NCBI GenBank assembly: GCA_016713925.1
Contig: JADJOH010000008.1
Location: 186,001-250,000 of the forward strand
Length of the DNA: 64,000 nucleotides
From: Bacteroidota bacterium
GTDB lineage: Bacteria > Bacteroidota > Bacteroidia > AKYH767-A > OLB10
Direction: 5' to 3'
The position numbers and the translations under genes are program-made. A model generated the notes under the pieces. It saw only the letters and a program-made list of their open reading frames with translations, had not been told where the DNA came from and did not search any database. This document shows, in pieces, positions 35,024 to 44,858 of the stretch; position 1 is the stretch's first letter, and each line of letters starts with the position of its first letter.

Positions 35024-36760
35024 TTATTTCATTTTTATCACTTTATTTCGGGCAAGTCGTCCGGTAACATGACTTACTTCCAGAAAGTAAACACCATCTT
35101 GCAGGAGCGATAACTCAAGGAGTTTCGAGTTCTGACCTGTGCTGATGGCTATATTTTCTTCTTTATAGACAATTCTTCCGTTAAGGTCGAATACGGTAAT
35201 CGTAGCATCGTCCAGGGAAGCGTCGCTTTCGAAATCCAGGCGTAACATTTCCTTAAACGGATTGGGAGATGCAGTTATCTTTAATACCTCAGTCGTTTCT
35301 TTCACTTTTTCAATGGAGGATGGCATAACAGCCGGTGGAGGAAGAGTTCGCAAGGCAGTGTGCAAGGTGATGGAGCAGGGATTGATGTCCGCTAAAAAAG
35401 CAGTTCCACTGGCTGCGGTGAATCCCACATTTAACGTAACATCTACACCTGCAAGGAACCGTGCTTCGAAGAGGCTCCCGGATGTGGAAACAATTTCTAC
35501 AGTTCCTGTTGTAATTACACTTTCAATGGCCTGATTGGTAGCATCAGCCACCAGCGCCACGATCGTGCCCATAACTAATTGTGTATTGAAAGGACTCTGC
35601 GCTCCTACACCCACGGCATACCATGCATTGCCGGTCTGAATAGCCTGACTGGAGCATGAGCCATAAATATCGCTTGCGGCCTCCAGCCATGCATCGCGTC
35701 CGTCGATATAATCTGCCGTTCCCCAAAGATATTGGTGAGCGAGAAAGGCGATTTCTTTGGCATCCGCAATACCTATGGCCGACACGTTGTAGTAGTCTCC
35801 ATTGCTGTTGTAACCGCTTCCGCCTTCACACATCAGGTAGAAGCAGTGGTTCTGCACACCGCTATTCGTATGTACACCACCGTTATCATTTGATCCGGAG
35901 TACCAGTTGGTACCAAGATAGGTATCGGGATCGCCGAAGCTGATGGGATCGGCCATATTCCGTATGGATCCGGTGCTTTTATCGTTTCCGACTTTCCAGG
36001 CAACGCCTGCGGGTTGAGTGCCTTCTGTATAGACTTCCACCACTTCACCAAAGATATCTGCGAAGGACTCATCCATCGCACCCGACTCATCCTGATAATC
36101 AAGATCGGCTGTATAATCATCCACTCCATGCGTAAACTCGTGACCCACGATATCCAGTGTTGTGTAGGAATCAGTAGCGTCAGTTCCTGAAGTCCCATAT
36201 CCAAAATCAAAATCTTCATTGAAAGAATCGTAACTGGCATTGTTACCTGTAGGATTTCCATTGTCGTCGGTGAATTCATATTTAATTCTGCAGTCGAGTG
36301 ATCCACCGGCATCGTCATAACTGTTCCAGCTAAAATAGGAAAGGAAGAAATTATACGTTTTTCTCATTCCAAAATTTAACTGCATACCATCGCCTGCTCC
36401 GCCGGTATTTACCGGCCATGTATTGGAACTGCTGCTGTTACATATCGGCGTTTCGGTGCCGCCAAAATTATCATCGATGATTTCTATCAGCACACCGCAA
36501 TCATCCGTCAATTCCCAATATTGAGAGTTGTTGCAAGTGTTTCGCTGCGACGTGTAGATCGTTTGCACACCGTTAAAGGGAGTAGTAACATTGGTGGGTC
36601 CACAGCTATGCGTAAGCGGTAGTTTGTTGATGATACTGGCATCCTCTGCATCTACAAAGACCGTATACGATGTGGATCTCGTCATCGGCACATCAAATTT
36701 CCAGCAAAGACGATAGTCTTCTGCACTATAACCCGAACGTTCTCTTTTATACATAAACAT
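35024..36760 (-). CDS. M4-type (thermolysin-like) metallopeptidase with T9SS domain, main part
   Basis: This has the M4 zinc site VGHEFTHGVDDYTADLDY followed by ESGAMDESFADIFGEVVE (third zinc ligand Glu), then GGVHTNSGVQNHCFYLMCEGG with the catalytic-domain His region. A C-terminal T9SS domain follows (ASPNPFKEMLRLDFES ... NKVIKMK). It should be a secreted protease. Its frame joins the propeptide in 36760-37308 if one more base were present at the CC run 36768-36769, reading LTGELMFMYKRERSG. The whole product would be about 761 residues. Confidence 0.9.
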   Translation of the reverse strand: MFMYKRERSGYSAEDYRLCWKFDVPMTRSTSYTVFVDAEDASIINKLPLTHSCGPTNVTTPFNGVQTIYTSQRNTCNNSQYWELTDDCGVLIEIIDDNFGGTETPICNSSSSNTWPVNTGGAGDGMQLNFGMRKTYNFFLSYFSWNSYDDAGGSLDCRIKYEFTDDNGNPTGNNASYDSFNEDFDFGYGTSGTDATDSYTTLDIVGHEFTHGVDDYTADLDYQDESGAMDESFADIFGEVVEVYTEGTQPAGVAWKVGNDKSTGSIRNMADPISFGDPDTYLGTNWYSGSNDNGGVHTNSGVQNHCFYLMCEGGSGYNSNGDYYNVSAIGIADAKEIAFLAHQYLWGTADYIDGRDAWLEAASDIYGSCSSQAIQTGNAWYAVGVGAQSPFNTQLVMGTIVALVADATNQAIESVITTGTVEIVSTSGSLFEARFLAGVDVTLNVGFTAASGTAFLADINPCSITLHTALRTLPPPAVMPSSIEKVKETTEVLKITASPNPFKEMLRLDFESDASLDDATITVFDLNGRIVYKEENIAISTGQNSKLLELSLLQDGVYFLEVSHVTGRLARNKVIKMK

Positions 36761-37308
36761 TAATTCACCGTGAGGCGAGGGTCGGCCGCCGGATCCTTCT
36801 TTGATTTTCTGTAGCGTTCAACATAGCGAATGTCGGTCCAGCCATAATCAGTTGCCGGGAGATGGGCCAGCGCTGAAGCCAGTGCTTTATCTTCTCCAAT
36901 GGACGGGATGATGTTTTTATGGAGATCATGTACCAGGCGTCCGTTTGCTTTTACTACGATTCCATCTTTCAGGTAGAGATTGGCCACCGCACCATGCACT
37001 TTTATATTCTTGTAATATTGCTGGTATTTGTACTGTTGCATACCGGTAAGGTGCATCTCCATACTTCTGTCGAACCGCATTTCATCATCCGCATTTAAAG
37101 CAAAGGCTTGCTTGTGCTGATGAAACAATGCTTCCGGAGTAAGTTGCAGGTTGTCTTTAAAATAAATCCAGCCTGTAGCAGGATTGGTTTTTGTAATGGC
37201 AGCAAGTTCCGCACGGGGTCCCTTGCTCAGTTGAGCGCTGGTGATATGTGTTGACAGCAATACTATTCCGAATAGTAAGAGGGCTGCGCTATAATTTTTG
37301 TTTTTCAT
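36760..37308 (-). CDS. M4 metallopeptidase propeptide (signal and FTP-like domain)
   Basis: The ATG at 37308 starts a signal peptide (NYSAALLLFGIVLLSTHITSA). The rest is the FTP/PepSY-type propeptide that keeps M4 proteases inactive: MHLTGMQQYKYQQYYKNIKV, HGAVANLYLKDGIVVKANG and LASALAHLPATDYGW. It breaks off at DPRLTVN by a frameshift into the peptidase domain. It starts 20 bp after the fibre-like gene at 37329, so they form an operon. Confidence 0.88.
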   Translation of the reverse strand: MKNKNYSAALLLFGIVLLSTHITSAQLSKGPRAELAAITKTNPATGWIYFKDNLQLTPEALFHQHKQAFALNADDEMRFDRSMEMHLTGMQQYKYQQYYKNIKVHGAVANLYLKDGIVVKANGRLVHDLHKNIIPSIGEDKALASALAHLPATDYGWTDIRYVERYRKSKKDPAADPRLTVN

Positions 37309-37328
37309 GGAGTTACGTTTTAAAAGGA

Positions 37329-38930
37329 TTAATTCTTTTTTAACGCATCCAGTTCTGCTTTCAATGCTTTGTTACTGTCATTTAACTGAATGATATAGAG
37401 TGTAAGTTCTTCCACTTTTTCCAATAATTTTTGCTGCATTTCACCAACATGGTAGCTGCCTTCTTCTTCTATTTGAGAAGCGGAAGGGAGTCCGGGAAGA
37501 TGATGGTTTTCTTCAACATTTTTCGCCAGCTCATCAATACTCATCAAGTTGTAGTTATCGCTGAACACATAATCCGGCCAGGAGTTTTCGAGACGAACGC
37601 GCAACTCTTCGCACATGACCTTACCTGCTACAGAGAGCATATATCCGCTTGCGGGAGAGTTGGTGCCAATCATTACATCACCATCTTCGTTGATACGGAG
37701 CGCATCCCCGGCATTTGTTCTGAAGATCAGATCGCCTGTGGTGTTTCCTGATGCGGTACCAATCTTCAAATCTGCAGTTGTAGACTGTATAAAACTCACT
37801 GCAACATTGCTGTTATTGTAAAATTGAAGGAAAGCGTCCGCCCCTCTTAATCCGATTGCTTCTGCATTGGTATGAATTTGCAATTTTGCAGTCGGACTTG
37901 CAGTACCTAATCCAAAGTTTCCATTATTCATCATCGACATTCTCACCACATTGTTGGCATAGAAGTACATGTTACCACTCGTATTGTTTGCACTTAAACC
38001 CAGATTCAGATTTCCCTGATCGCATTGCATAAATGCCTTTGCTACGTTGGAGTTATGAAAGGTCATGGAGGGAGCTGTAGCATTGAGGCGCAGTAGTTCA
38101 CCGGTACCACTAAGATGAAGTTTCACCCCCGGAGACTGGGTGCCGATTCCCATATTACCGGAAGAGTTTACCAGCACCTTAGTAGTACTGTTTACTGATA
38201 TACGGAAGGGACTTGTTCCTGATCCGGTATTTATATGTAACATGCTACTTGGATCCTCAATACCCACACCTAAACGGTCGGAGTAATAGCCACGTCCGTT
38301 GAAATAGGCTGCCCAATCTCCCGCTCCGCTTGCATTTCCATACACCCCAATATTTTTATAGCTGCCCATCGCAGATCCATATACACCGATATTCCTGTCC
38401 GTTAGAGCAGCGACACCACTGCTTATTCCTGTTGCCATACCATATACACCATAGTGAATATTTCCTGCATTGGTGTTTTTATTCCAACCCATGACACCTG
38501 CACCAACACTGCTATCATCTTCTTTTACACCGAGGACACCGACATACTTTAAACCCGTCGGAAAAGTGCCGATGCCTAATGTCGCATTGCAAAATGCACC
38601 TAAGTATCCATTGGCAGCGAGTGTACCGGTGGAGTTGGAGAAACGGCCGGTCACTGACCCATAGATCAGGTTCTGACTGGTGGCCAGAGGCAATTGATCG
38701 GCTACGAGTAGACGATATTTCGTATCAATACTCGTATTAATACCCAACTTACCGGTAGCGCCTACAGTTAATCTTGTACTGTTATTGGTTTTTATGCGTA
38801 GATCAAGATTGTCGCTGGTACCCAGATATTGGGAGGCGGTTGTTCCTGCATTCCCCGAGAGGGACCAGGACTGTGCATTTACAGCGTTCGACGCCAGTAT
38901 TAATGCAGTGAATAGAAGTAGGTTTTTCAT
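37329..38930 (-). CDS. Tail-fibre-like surface protein with C-terminal chaperone-like region
   Basis: 533 residues. A signal peptide (MKNLLLFTALILASNAVNA) is followed by SWSLSGNAGTTASQYLGTSD and LRIKTNNSTRL, the usual start of this Bacteroidota family. The middle has repeated GIGTxSPxxKLH-type turns typical of trimeric beta-structured fibres. The C-terminal EELRVRLENSWPDYVFSDNY, HHLPGLPSASQIEEEG and a coiled coil (KLLEKVEELTLYIIQLNDSN) are conserved in fibre proteins. The product is probably a surface appendage or adhesin. A close relative is at 43134-44831 (same SWSL-GNAG start and WPDYVF/HLPG-PSA end). It is transcribed with the M4 protease. Confidence 0.85.
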   Translation of the reverse strand: MKNLLLFTALILASNAVNAQSWSLSGNAGTTASQYLGTSDNLDLRIKTNNSTRLTVGATGKLGINTSIDTKYRLLVADQLPLATSQNLIYGSVTGRFSNSTGTLAANGYLGAFCNATLGIGTFPTGLKYVGVLGVKEDDSSVGAGVMGWNKNTNAGNIHYGVYGMATGISSGVAALTDRNIGVYGSAMGSYKNIGVYGNASGAGDWAAYFNGRGYYSDRLGVGIEDPSSMLHINTGSGTSPFRISVNSTTKVLVNSSGNMGIGTQSPGVKLHLSGTGELLRLNATAPSMTFHNSNVAKAFMQCDQGNLNLGLSANNTSGNMYFYANNVVRMSMMNNGNFGLGTASPTAKLQIHTNAEAIGLRGADAFLQFYNNSNVAVSFIQSTTADLKIGTASGNTTGDLIFRTNAGDALRINEDGDVMIGTNSPASGYMLSVAGKVMCEELRVRLENSWPDYVFSDNYNLMSIDELAKNVEENHHLPGLPSASQIEEEGSYHVGEMQQKLLEKVEELTLYIIQLNDSNKALKAELDALKKN

Positions 38931-38949
38931 AGCTGTTTAAATTATTGTT

Positions 38950-38957
38950 CAAACTTA
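38950..38957 (-). promoter_or_regulatory. TAnnTTTG promoter element of the fibre/M4 operon
   Basis: TAAGTTTG on the minus strand, 20 bp before the ATG at 38930, is an exact match to the Bacteroidota -7 element. It lies in the divergent gap to the sensor-kinase gene. The -33 element is weak. Confidence 0.5.
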
Positions 38958-39062
38958 TCCCTTTGGCCCGGCGATTTCACCTAACTTTTAGGGAACGGTA
39001 TTTTGTTTGAGGAAACGGTCGGGTATTGCTATTTTTTGTAATTTGGGGAACTGCACAGCGTT

Positions 39063-41024
39063 ATGAAAATCCGATTCCAATTGCTTGTTTTCTTCCTCAA
39101 TCTGTTCAGTTTATCCTTTTCTCTTGCCGGCGAAGTGTTGCAGGAAAGACCTCAGGCAGCGCAGGAATCGCGTTGGAGCAAGGCATTGCTGGAGGCAAAA
39201 ATGGATATCTATAAAAATGCCTGTGATGACGCCCTAAAGATTTTTCTTGAGCTCAATGCTCTTCCCTATCCTTCAAATGAGGAACGCAGTATCTTGATTC
39301 AAGTATTCAAAAGCGATTTGCTCTACTGTGCAAAAAATGCTGATTCCGCGCGCACTGTTTTTAATGCCATTCAAAAATATCAGGGCAAGAACAGGCTGGT
39401 AAACTATGAATACTTAATGCTGCAAAGTAAATTTCTGTTTGATGAGTTTAAAATCAAGGAAGCGAATCAACTGCTTCAGAAAGCTTTTAATCTGGCTCAT
39501 GAAATGAAGGATGCTGTTCGGAAAAGTCTTTGCGCCAACATGATTGCAAGAAATCTTACTGCACTTGATTTTTACGAGGATAGCTACAATTATCGAAAAA
39601 TAGCATTGAAATTTGCGGACGGAGACTCGCTGATGCGCTCTGTTGCTTATTCCGGCATTGCGAATTATCATTATGTGCATACACATCAATATGATTCGGC
39701 GATTCACTATTACAAGATAGCCAGAAAATTTTCACCCGGAAATAATAAAGTTTTAGAAACAACCGTGTTACTCAATTCGGCGGCCGCATTGCTGGAGTTG
39801 GGAAAATGGAAAGAGGCTGAGCAACAAGTTCGGGAAATAGAGAGTAGTCTCCCGTACCTCACTCCATTGATTATCGGAAATTATTACAATACACTTGGGT
39901 TTATTCTTATCTCTACAGGGCGAAATGGAGAAGCGATCGAAATTTATAAAAAGGGTCTTGCCTACAATGAAGAACATAAGGATTTGGATTTGCAGGTACA
40001 GTTGCTAGGATTTATCAGTGATGCCTATGCTGCATCGGGTAATTATAAAGACGCCTATCACTATCATTTTCGCTTAGAGCAAGCGAAAGATAGTCTGCGA
40101 AAACTTCAGACGGATGAACTGCTGATTGAGAAAGACAAGGAATTTCAAACGTCCATTAAGGAAGAGGAAAACGCACGTTTGACAGCCGAAAATGATCTGC
40201 AATTGCTCACCTTAAAAGCGAAGAACCGGCAGCTGATAGGCGGATCTGTATTGATCGCATTATTGTTTGTCTTGTTAGCGATGGTTTTGAATAATTACCG
40301 AAACAAGCAACGGCATATCAAAGCACTTGATGCACTTAACGGGCAATTAACGGAACAGCGCGATGAGATTCTGCGCATCAATCAACTGTTGCAATTGAAA
40401 GTGTTGCGTACACAGATGAATCCGCACTTCATCTATAATTGCCTGAACTCCATTTTACATCTTGTTCAGCAGGGAGAAAAAGAAAAGGCGGCCGATTATC
40501 TCCTTCGGTTTGCAAAGTTATTGAGACAAGTGCTGGATTTTTCGGACCGACAGTTTATAGAATTGGAAGAAGAAATCCAGTTCCTTAACCTGTATCTATC
40601 TCTTGAAAAAATGCGACTTGGCGATAATTTTAATTATTCGGTTACATGTGATATGGATACGGCTGAAGAAGAAATTTCAATACCTTCACTGGTCATTCAA
40701 CCCTTCGTAGAAAATGCCGTTTGGCATGGATTATCTACTAAGGAAAATGATAAAAGAATTGCTATTCGTTTTTCTATGGTTGAAAATCATCATCAAATGC
40801 ATTGTATTATTGATGACAATGGAATAGGCAGAGCGATGGCAGCACAAAAGAAAGAGAATACCTCTAAGCATGTTTCAAAAGGAATGGCTATTACCGAGGA
40901 AAGGTTGCAATTGTTACGGTATAAACTCGAGGATCATCAGACAATTCGTATTATTGATAAAATTCCGGAAGAAAATAGTAGTGGTACCATTGTAGAACTG
41001 ACATTACCTGTGGCGCAATTATGA
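39063..41024 (+). CDS. LytS/YehU-type sensor histidine kinase with TPR repeats
   Basis: 653 residues. N-terminal signal-like segment, then periplasmic TPR-type helices (about 30-345). A membrane helix follows near 391-411 (LIGGSVLIALLFVLLAMVL), then a coiled coil. The His-kinase domain has LRTQMNPHFIYNCLNSI with phospho-acceptor His455. The ATP-binding part has VIQPFVENAVWHGL and DNGIGRAMA. This is the 5TM-free, TPR-type class common in Bacteroidota. It overlaps the LytTR regulator by 4 bp (ATGA), so the two form one signalling pair. The stimulus is unknown; TPRs suggest a protein or peptide signal. Confidence 0.9.
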   Translation: MKIRFQLLVFFLNLFSLSFSLAGEVLQERPQAAQESRWSKALLEAKMDIYKNACDDALKIFLELNALPYPSNEERSILIQVFKSDLLYCAKNADSARTVFNAIQKYQGKNRLVNYEYLMLQSKFLFDEFKIKEANQLLQKAFNLAHEMKDAVRKSLCANMIARNLTALDFYEDSYNYRKIALKFADGDSLMRSVAYSGIANYHYVHTHQYDSAIHYYKIARKFSPGNNKVLETTVLLNSAAALLELGKWKEAEQQVREIESSLPYLTPLIIGNYYNTLGFILISTGRNGEAIEIYKKGLAYNEEHKDLDLQVQLLGFISDAYAASGNYKDAYHYHFRLEQAKDSLRKLQTDELLIEKDKEFQTSIKEEENARLTAENDLQLLTLKAKNRQLIGGSVLIALLFVLLAMVLNNYRNKQRHIKALDALNGQLTEQRDEILRINQLLQLKVLRTQMNPHFIYNCLNSILHLVQQGEKEKAADYLLRFAKLLRQVLDFSDRQFIELEEEIQFLNLYLSLEKMRLGDNFNYSVTCDMDTAEEEISIPSLVIQPFVENAVWHGLSTKENDKRIAIRFSMVENHHQMHCIIDDNGIGRAMAAQKKENTSKHVSKGMAITEERLQLLRYKLEDHQTIRIIDKIPEENSSGTIVELTLPVAQL

Positions 41025-41773
41025 TTAGAGCATTGATATTGGATGATGAAAAGGCATCACTGACCCAACTGCGTGAAAGCATTGAGCGGTATATTCCCGA
41101 TATTACTCAGATATGGGCTACCTCTGATCCTGCTGAAGCGATGATGCTGATCAATGAACAACATCCGCAATTACTTTTTCTCGATATCGAGATGCCACAA
41201 ATGAATGGGTTTGAATTTTTGGAAAAGATAAAGGAACGAAATTTTGCCGTTATTTTTACCACAGCATTCAGTCAGTACGCGATCAAAGCTTTACGTTTTA
41301 GTGCACTGGATTATCTCTTGAAGCCGGTTCAGGAGGATGAGCTAAAGAAGGCCGTAGAACGATTCCGTGAACAGCCCGTTGCATTGGAACAAATGCAAAA
41401 GTTGTATGAACAATTATTTGAAAATGTAAAAAGTGGTCATGAAACCGGTTTCAAATTATCATTGCAAACCGGGAACCGTATTTATTTTATTGCACCGGAC
41501 GAGATCACCTGGTGCAAAGGTGATAATAACTATACCTTGGTGTATACAAAGGATGGCAGAGAGTTTACCATGAGTAAAACGTTGAAGGATGTTGACGAGA
41601 TGTTGCAACCTTTCGGCTTTCTTCGGTCTCATAAATCATCGCTGGTAAATGCAAAGGAAGTGACTGCTCTTGACAATGAAGAACTGGTTTTAAAAAGTGG
41701 AGTACGCATTCCTGTTTCAAGACGAAGAATGGAGGATGTAAAATCTTTTTTGAGCGGAAAAGGTAAAGAATGA
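41021..41773 (+). CDS. LytTR-family response regulator
   Basis: 250 residues. Receiver domain with acidic pocket LILDDEKAS, phospho-acceptor Asp55 in LLFLDIEMPQMNGFEF, and signalling Lys in YLLKPVQ. Residues about 140-245 are a LytTR DNA-binding domain (KLSLQTGNRIYFIAPDEITWCKG, FGFLRSHKSSLVNAKEV, VPVSRRR-type end). It should act with the overlapping kinase. Likely targets are the two fibre/protease operons either side, though no operator repeat can be confirmed. Confidence 0.93.
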   Translation: MIRALILDDEKASLTQLRESIERYIPDITQIWATSDPAEAMMLINEQHPQLLFLDIEMPQMNGFEFLEKIKERNFAVIFTTAFSQYAIKALRFSALDYLLKPVQEDELKKAVERFREQPVALEQMQKLYEQLFENVKSGHETGFKLSLQTGNRIYFIAPDEITWCKGDNNYTLVYTKDGREFTMSKTLKDVDEMLQPFGFLRSHKSSLVNAKEVTALDNEELVLKSGVRIPVSRRRMEDVKSFLSGKGKE

Positions 41774-41791
41774 AAAAGAATTCATGGTGTT

Positions 41792-43009
41792 TCATTTCGA
41801 AAATCTTCCTGACAAACTACGCCAGGCCATAAATCCGCTGAGTGTAACCAGTAGTGACCCTGCCAGAAAGGCAGCACCGGGAAAATAAACGGGAGCATTT
41901 TCCCCTGTAAAGAAAGCGAAGAGGTTCGTCATCAGGAGTGGTCCGATGATAGAAGTGATGCTGATGAGACTTGTCAATGCCCCCTGCAGTTCTCCCTGCT
42001 CATTAGCCGGCACCTGATTGGAGATGATCCCTTGCAAAGAGGGTCCTGCAATTCCACCGAGGCAATAAGGAATTAAGAAGGCGAACATCATCCAGCCCTT
42101 TGTACTGAATGCAAATAAGGCGAGCCCGATGGCATATAACATCATTCCCACATATACGGAGCGGCTGGGTCCTAGTTTTGGATTGATGACGCGAACAAGT
42201 CCTCCCTGCACAATGGCGACACAAAGGCCGGCCATCCCCAGCGAATATCCTACCATGGCTTCGTTCCATTTGAAACGTTCCATTGTAAAGTAAGACCATG
42301 TGCTTTGTACTGCATGCGCTGCGATATAAACAAATACCAATGATGCTACTAAGCCAAGCACTACAGGGTAGCGTCCAAGATTTTTCAGCGATCCTATCGG
42401 GTTGGCCCTTTTCCAATCGAAAGCACGACGATTTTCAACCGGTAAGGATTCTGGCAGAATGAAATAACCATAGAGCCAGTTGAGAAAGGTGAGTCCTGCC
42501 GCAGCGAGGAAGGGAACCCGTGAACCAAATTGTCCTAATATTCCTCCCAGCACGGGACCGATAATAAATCCTATACCGAAAGCCATTCCAACGATTCCGA
42601 AATTTTGTGCACGCTTTTCCGGAGTGCTGATGTCAGCAATATAAGCAGTAGCTGTAGTGATACTGGCACCGAAAACACCGGCCAGCAAACGACCAAGAAA
42701 CAGCCATGTGATAGTGGGTGCAAAGGCAAGAAAAAGATAATCGAGTCCAAAGCCAAAGAGAGATAAAAGCAATACGGGCCTTCTCCCATAGCGATCACTC
42801 AACCCACCAATGACGGGAGAGAAAAGAAATTGCATGATGGCATAGGAAAACATGAGCCATCCGCCATATGTAGAAGCTTCACTGATGGTACAGGATGTTA
42901 ATTCCTGGATGAGCTTTGGTGTAACCGGAATAATGATACCCAATCCGATAATATCAATCAACAGCGTAATAAAAATAAAGGAGAGGGCGGGTGTTTTTGA
43001 ACGGATCAT
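41792..43009 (-). CDS. MFS transporter of the TCR/Tet (drug efflux) type
   Basis: The ATG at 43009 gives 405 residues and twelve membrane helices. The MFS signatures are GGLSDRYGRRPVLLLSL (motif A, loop 2-3) and TAYIADISTPEKRAQNFG (motif B/C region). LIDIIGLGIIIPVTPKLI in helix 1 is typical of the TetA-like group. Proton-driven export of a drug or metabolite is expected; tetracycline specificity is not implied. It converges with the LytTR gene (18-bp gap). Confidence 0.88.
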   Translation of the reverse strand: MIRSKTPALSFIFITLLIDIIGLGIIIPVTPKLIQELTSCTISEASTYGGWLMFSYAIMQFLFSPVIGGLSDRYGRRPVLLLSLFGFGLDYLFLAFAPTITWLFLGRLLAGVFGASITTATAYIADISTPEKRAQNFGIVGMAFGIGFIIGPVLGGILGQFGSRVPFLAAAGLTFLNWLYGYFILPESLPVENRRAFDWKRANPIGSLKNLGRYPVVLGLVASLVFVYIAAHAVQSTWSYFTMERFKWNEAMVGYSLGMAGLCVAIVQGGLVRVINPKLGPSRSVYVGMMLYAIGLALFAFSTKGWMMFAFLIPYCLGGIAGPSLQGIISNQVPANEQGELQGALTSLISITSIIGPLLMTNLFAFFTGENAPVYFPGAAFLAGSLLVTLSGFMAWRSLSGRFSK

Positions 43010-43068
43010 TTTCTGTGAGGTCAAAATTATCATAAATATCTATCAATGAGTTAGGAATATTCACCGCA

Positions 43069-43098
43069 TTTGGGGGTTGCACATGATTTATACGTTTT
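43069..43098 (+). promoter_or_regulatory. Probable promoter of the second fibre/protease operon
   Basis: TTTG at 43069-43072 and TACGTTTT at 43091-43098 (one mismatch to TAnnTTTG) are 18 nt apart, about 36 bp before the ATG at 43134. Confidence 0.4.
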
Positions 43099-43133
43099 GT
43101 AGTTTGCGCCCCTAATCATTTAATCAACCTACT

Positions 43134-44831
43134 ATGAAAAAGCTATTAATAGTGATGATGACAGGAGGTCTTATGACGCTTTCCGTCAAAACGAATGCGC
43201 AAAGCTGGTCGCTAACAGGTAATGCCGGAACGAATTCCGCGACCGATTATATCGGAACAAGCGACAGTAAACCTTTAAAAATTAAAACCAATAATCAGGT
43301 CAGGATGCTGCTCAAGACCAATGGATACGTCGGTATTGGTACACAGACACCTTCAACCAGGCTTCATGTGAATGGGGTAATTACTGCTACCGGTGGTACA
43401 TCATCTGATTGGAACACTGCTTTCGGTTGGGGTGATCATGCGCTGGCAGGATATCTAACTTCATTTACTGAGTTGGATCCAAAGGTAGGCGCTAATGTGA
43501 CCAATTTTGTTTCCAAATGGGATGGGTCGGCATTAGTAGGAAGTAATATTTTTAATTCAGGAAATAATTTTGGCTTGAATACTTCTACCATGATAGGATC
43601 AGCAAATTTTGTGGTGCAAAGTCCAAATGCAAGTGGTTTTGGTGGAATGTATGTGAATCAGACAGGAGCCGGTTTAAAGCCATTTTATGGATATGCTGTA
43701 AATGGGGTAGGTACTTGTTGGACTTCATTCGACCAAACAACAGGTAACTGGGGTGTTTTTAATGGAGGAGAGAGGTTGGTTGTAGATAATGCCGGTCAGG
43801 TGGGAATAGGAACATCTACTCCGGGTTATTTTCTGGATATTCAGGCCGGAACCGCATTGAGGGCATTAAATGCAGTTTCAAATGTGGTGGGAAGCACAGG
43901 ACAAATTATCAACTTTGAGCGTACCAGTGCTCCTGCTTCAGCTAATGACATTGTTCAAATTAAAGTCCCTGCCGGCTCTCCAAATGATTTTCAGTTTATA
44001 GAAGCAGATAAAGGTGGATCTAATCGTTTTCAGGTGGATGGAGATGGAAGTGTGGGTGTTGGATTCAGCACATTGAGCACTGCACGTTTAAATGTGGATG
44101 GCTCCAATCCTGATAATAAAAAAATATATGGCATATATGCTTCTGCTGATAGCGCATCTTCTGTATCAGCCGCAATTTATGGTGAGCATACAAGCGCAAC
44201 GAGCGATGGTCGCGGTGTTTATGGAAAGAGTTCTGGTGGTGCCGGTATTGGTTATGGGGTTTTTGGAGAATCCGGCTATATTGGTACAAGAGGCTTAGCT
44301 TCCGGTTCAACTTACACAGGCACTGCATATGGTTTATATGGTACAGCATCAGGTAGTACAGCCGGAACCCGAATTGGTGTTTACGGGTCAGCCAGTGGTG
44401 CGTCAACTGCAGAAGGCAATTGGGGCGGATATTTCCCTACAAAAGTATATACCTCTCAAATTCGCGTTGGAACTACAGGTGGCGCTACAGGATTTATTGC
44501 ATGTATAGGTGGAAAGCTGATAGCAGAAGAAGTTCGTGTGGAATTGGAAGCAACATGGCCGGATTATGTTTTTGCAGACGGATATGATCTGATGCCGCTG
44601 GAGCAGTTGAAGAAAGAAATTAATCAGCATAAGCATTTGCCCGGTATTCCTTCCGCTGCTCAAATTGAAGAACAAGGTGGTGTGGATCTGGGTGCAATGC
44701 AAACCAAATTGGTGGAAAAAGTAGAAGAGCTTACACTCTACATCATTCAATTAAAAGAACAAAATGACAAGCTGCAGGATTTAAATGAAAAATTGCAAGT
44801 GCGTATGTCAGCGATTGAAAACAATAAGTAA
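43134..44831 (+). CDS. Tail-fibre-like surface protein, paralogue of 37329-38930
   Basis: 565 residues with a signal peptide (MKKLLIVMMTGGLMTLSVKTNA). It starts SWSLTGNAGTNSATDYIGTSD and keeps the GIGTxTPSTRLH turns, a middle of YGxYG-type beta repeats, and the C-terminal EEVRVELEATWPDYVFADGY, KHLPGIPSAAQIEEQG and coiled coil KLVEKVEELTLYIIQLKEQN. This mirrors the minus-strand paralogue. It is followed after 27 bp by a zincin metalloprotease gene, with which it forms an operon. Confidence 0.87.
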   Translation: MKKLLIVMMTGGLMTLSVKTNAQSWSLTGNAGTNSATDYIGTSDSKPLKIKTNNQVRMLLKTNGYVGIGTQTPSTRLHVNGVITATGGTSSDWNTAFGWGDHALAGYLTSFTELDPKVGANVTNFVSKWDGSALVGSNIFNSGNNFGLNTSTMIGSANFVVQSPNASGFGGMYVNQTGAGLKPFYGYAVNGVGTCWTSFDQTTGNWGVFNGGERLVVDNAGQVGIGTSTPGYFLDIQAGTALRALNAVSNVVGSTGQIINFERTSAPASANDIVQIKVPAGSPNDFQFIEADKGGSNRFQVDGDGSVGVGFSTLSTARLNVDGSNPDNKKIYGIYASADSASSVSAAIYGEHTSATSDGRGVYGKSSGGAGIGYGVFGESGYIGTRGLASGSTYTGTAYGLYGTASGSTAGTRIGVYGSASGASTAEGNWGGYFPTKVYTSQIRVGTTGGATGFIACIGGKLIAEEVRVELEATWPDYVFADGYDLMPLEQLKKEINQHKHLPGIPSAAQIEEQGGVDLGAMQTKLVEKVEELTLYIIQLKEQNDKLQDLNEKLQVRMSAIENNK

Positions 44832-44858
44832 ACCGGTTAAACCCTCAATTCTTACTCT

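Noticed and set aside
41792..43009. Tetracycline resistance gene
   Set aside because: The TCR/Tet MFS group is broad; nothing specific to TetA substrates and no linked regulator is visible.
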